From Mytilus trossulus (taxonomy: Eukaryota; Mollusca; Bivalvia; Mytilida; Mytilidae): a DNA stretch of 64,000 bases. The notes under the pieces were generated by a model. The model was not told the DNA's origin. It saw only the letters and a list, made by a program, of their open reading frames with translations, and did no database searches. Below, one piece after another: positions 61,628 through 64,000 of this stretch. How positions within the stretch are numbered: position 1 is the stretch's first letter; each line of letters begins with the position of its first letter. The stretch lies in contig NW_026963310.1 of assembly GCF_036588685.1 (NCBI RefSeq), positions 620,001 through 684,000 on the forward strand, written 5' to 3'. Position numbers and translations under genes: made by a program.

Positions 61628-61925
61628 TATGTAATAGTAATATTTTTAACTTGATAAATTTTCCAAACTTCCTTTTATTGTTATCATTTATCAGTTTGGT
61701 TATCAAATACATTTACAACAAATCTAAATAAAAGTAAATATTAAAAAAAGTAATACAAACAAACAGACAATCATGACAATTGAACAATCTTTATAAATAA
61801 AATTAGGAAATTTAACCCATTTGAAGAGAGGCTGAAGATTAAGTGACCAAAGGGATAATAACATACAAATTAAAGATGATATGGATTGGATGTAGCAAGC
61901 AGTTATATGTTGTATTATATATCCA

Positions 61926-62179
61926 TACCTGCCAACTGTCACTATTTGGGTGGGATTTCCCCCATGGAGGCTCCCAAATGGAAATTTTAAAACAGCAATT
62001 TTGTCCACAATTTTAAACAAAACAATTACTTTTTAGTGTCTTTAGGCTTATAAAAGTATGAAGCGGCCAAAAAACAACATTAACATGTATTTAAAGACCC
62101 CCTTGAAGATTTTTTTTAGGACTATGACAGCCATCTTGCACACAAAACCCCCATGGCCATTTTGAAAAGTTGGCAGGTA
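61926..62179. mobile_element. Compact TIR element, TACCTGCCAACT ends
   Basis: TACCTGCCAACTGTCACTAT at the left and AAAAGTTGGCAGGTA at the right are inverted ends bounded by TA. The interior shares GAGGCTCCCAAATGGAAATT and CCCCCATGGCCATTTT with both ends of the nested complex at 11307-13528, and serves as its uninterrupted reference. The minus-strand 98-codon frame overlaps it and is not a gene. Confidence 0.7.
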
Positions 62180-63318
62180 TGTATATCTAACATGTCTAAT
62201 ATGGTAAGACAGTTTTGATATAAAACTGAGGAGAAGGAAGATGTGACAGCAATCAAACAACAAAACACAATACATGTATATCAAGTTCTTAATTTTCCAG
62301 AGTTATAAAAGATGATTCTTTTTAAATGTGATCTTCTTATTTCAGAAATGAAATAAAATTGGTCAGGCATCATTTACATGATTAAAGTGCATTGCCGTTA
62401 AATAAGCTAAAGCTACATAAGCTATATATATAATATATAGCTTTTGTAGCTATAGCTGATGTAGTTAACATGGTTAATGCAATGTTTATTTATCTGCTTG
62501 TTCTCCTTAATTTGATGCATTTGAAGTCACATCCAACATTGTTATTGCATTGACAATAGAACCTGTCAGACTTTAGTTTATGATTACTATTGGTTTAATT
62601 AACTATAATTAGGTGACAATATAATAGCTATGTTTGAATAAAAACATCCCTTCTACAATGTATTAACATGGTCAATGTTTTGTTATGTCTTCAAACATTT
62701 ATAAAGCAGACTGACAATATAATATGTACTGTTGTCTTGTAATTTGTCACATCTTTTCGAAATCAGAAATTAGCCTAGGTAGAACAAAGCAAAAATCTGT
62801 AAATCTAATATTGAGTCTGATTATTTTTGAAAATTTAATGTAAAAATTTTGAATTTGTGGTTATAGTGATTTTTTCTTAGACCCACATTTACCTATTCCT
62901 CCAATGATAATTGTTTTACCGTGAATTAAAATGATGGACAATTACTCTCACCTTAATCTTATACTATTATATAGATTTTAAGTTGGATTTTTTTTCTCCA
63001 TGTTATTATTAATATTTCAAAATATTAAATTAACCAATTCAACCCCATTTTTCCGAAAGTAGGTGAACTCTGTTGATATGATGTAACCATTATTAACAGG
63101 ATATAAATGAAATGATGTTTAAATAATTTATATGAATGATATTCTTTTCACTTTTTAGATATTTGAATAAATTAAAATAATAATATTGAATTTTTGGATT
63201 ATCTGTGTTGCATAACTGAAATTTGACAAATAATCAAAAGCTTTTCTAGTCATGCTAAGTGAGATGGTAAGATATTATATAAATTCAGTCAGATACAAAA
63301 TCCATGTTTGTATTCTTT
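62180..63318. other. No gene seen
   Basis: AT-rich noncoding DNA. A short imperfect hairpin of AGCTA motifs lies at 62407-62460. Confidence 0.35.
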
Positions 63319-63472
63319 TTTTCAGTTTTATGAATGAACGTACTGCCTTGTTTTTCAGTTTTATGAATAAACTACCCTGGTTTTCAAATTGAATGAACTA
63401 CTCTAGCTGGTTTTAAGTTTTATGAATAAACTGCCCTCAGCTGTTTTTGAGTTTTATGAATGAACTGCTCTG
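63319..63472 (+). repeat. Five-copy tandem repeat of about 31 bp
   Basis: Units of the form TTTTCAGTTTTATGAATGAA followed by CTGCCCTG-like text recur five times with small differences. No frame is maintained. Confidence 0.7.
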
Positions 63473-64000
63473 TTTTTTACCATTTGGGTCTTCAACACAG
63501 CGAGAAAATCCTGCAAATGTAAGTGGGCTTCAAGCTTTAAGTACTTAAGTACTATAGCTTTCTGCTGTGCGCTTCTTAAATACTGGAGCTATGTGCTTGA
63601 ACTTCACCCTACAAATTCTTGTTTCATTGAATAATATAAAGTTGTTTAAAGGAAAGAGCATGAACTATATTGGCTGTAGATTATATGAAACATTGAAAAG
63701 TGATCCATCAACACAATCTTAAGGCTGTTGTTAAAATCCCACCAATCATTCAGATTGATAAAATACAATGGTATATCACTTTAATTACAATTATTTATAC
63801 TACATGTACTATCTTGAAAATTTACAATTACACATTTTTACCATAAATAATCCTTTATCCTTTATGAACAATAGAATGAGGTTTTACCTTTTATGATAAC
63901 TTCTTACAACATGTTAAAAGTGTATTACAATTTAAGATTTGACCAAGCTGCAATATATTCTTTTACGTGCATTAACATGCATTAACATGATTAAGTTATA
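63473..64000. other. No gene seen
   Basis: AT-rich noncoding DNA to the window edge. Confidence 0.35.

Overview
The window looks like AT-rich genomic DNA from a bivalve mollusc, most likely a mussel (Mytilus or a close relative). This is inferred from spliced C1q-domain secreted proteins of the kind hugely expanded in bivalves, and from many dispersed repeats of bivalve type: a tRNA-derived SINE, a retroposon with a CAAT tail, non-LTR retroelement 3' ends and foldback/MITE elements. No database search was possible, so species and family names are inference.

Layout. 1-810 is the C-terminal end of an LTR-retrotransposon pol (integrase) frame entering from the left edge. 2256-4812 is an intact two-exon C1q-domain gene (signal peptide, coiled-coil stalk, C1q head). 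Two further copies follow on the same strand at 17733-21567 and 30284-32221. Both are broken: the first by a frameshift and a stop in the stalk exon, the second by a frameshift in the stalk exon and a stop in the C1q exon. The second locus looks like a mosaic, with a stalk exon like copy 1 and a head exon plus 3' flank like copy 3. Its intron carries a 1.4-kb inverted-repeat element filled with a near-palindromic 17-bp satellite. The spaces between are a graveyard of retroelements and nested DNA elements (for example 11307-13528, and 22817-28745).

37028-52056 on the minus strand holds eleven coding exons whose splice phases all fit. They encode two CABIT modules, each followed by a conserved tyrosine motif and a proline-rich region, and one C-terminal SAM domain: a GAREM/THEMIS-like signalling adaptor of about 944 residues if read as one gene, or two tandem genes if not. 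The most striking feature is a 23-copy minisatellite of exactly 66 bp at 50440-51957. It starts in the last part of the first recognised CABIT exon and copies that coding piece together with its 5' splice donor 23 times, in frame. A decayed version of the same repeat lies in the equivalent intron of the second CABIT module.

52060-64000 contains no gene I can support. It holds retroelement 3' ends, a (GA)n tract, a tRNA-like sequence, several MITEs, a perfect 88-bp palindrome flanked by 9-bp direct repeats, and a near-perfect 165-bp foldback.
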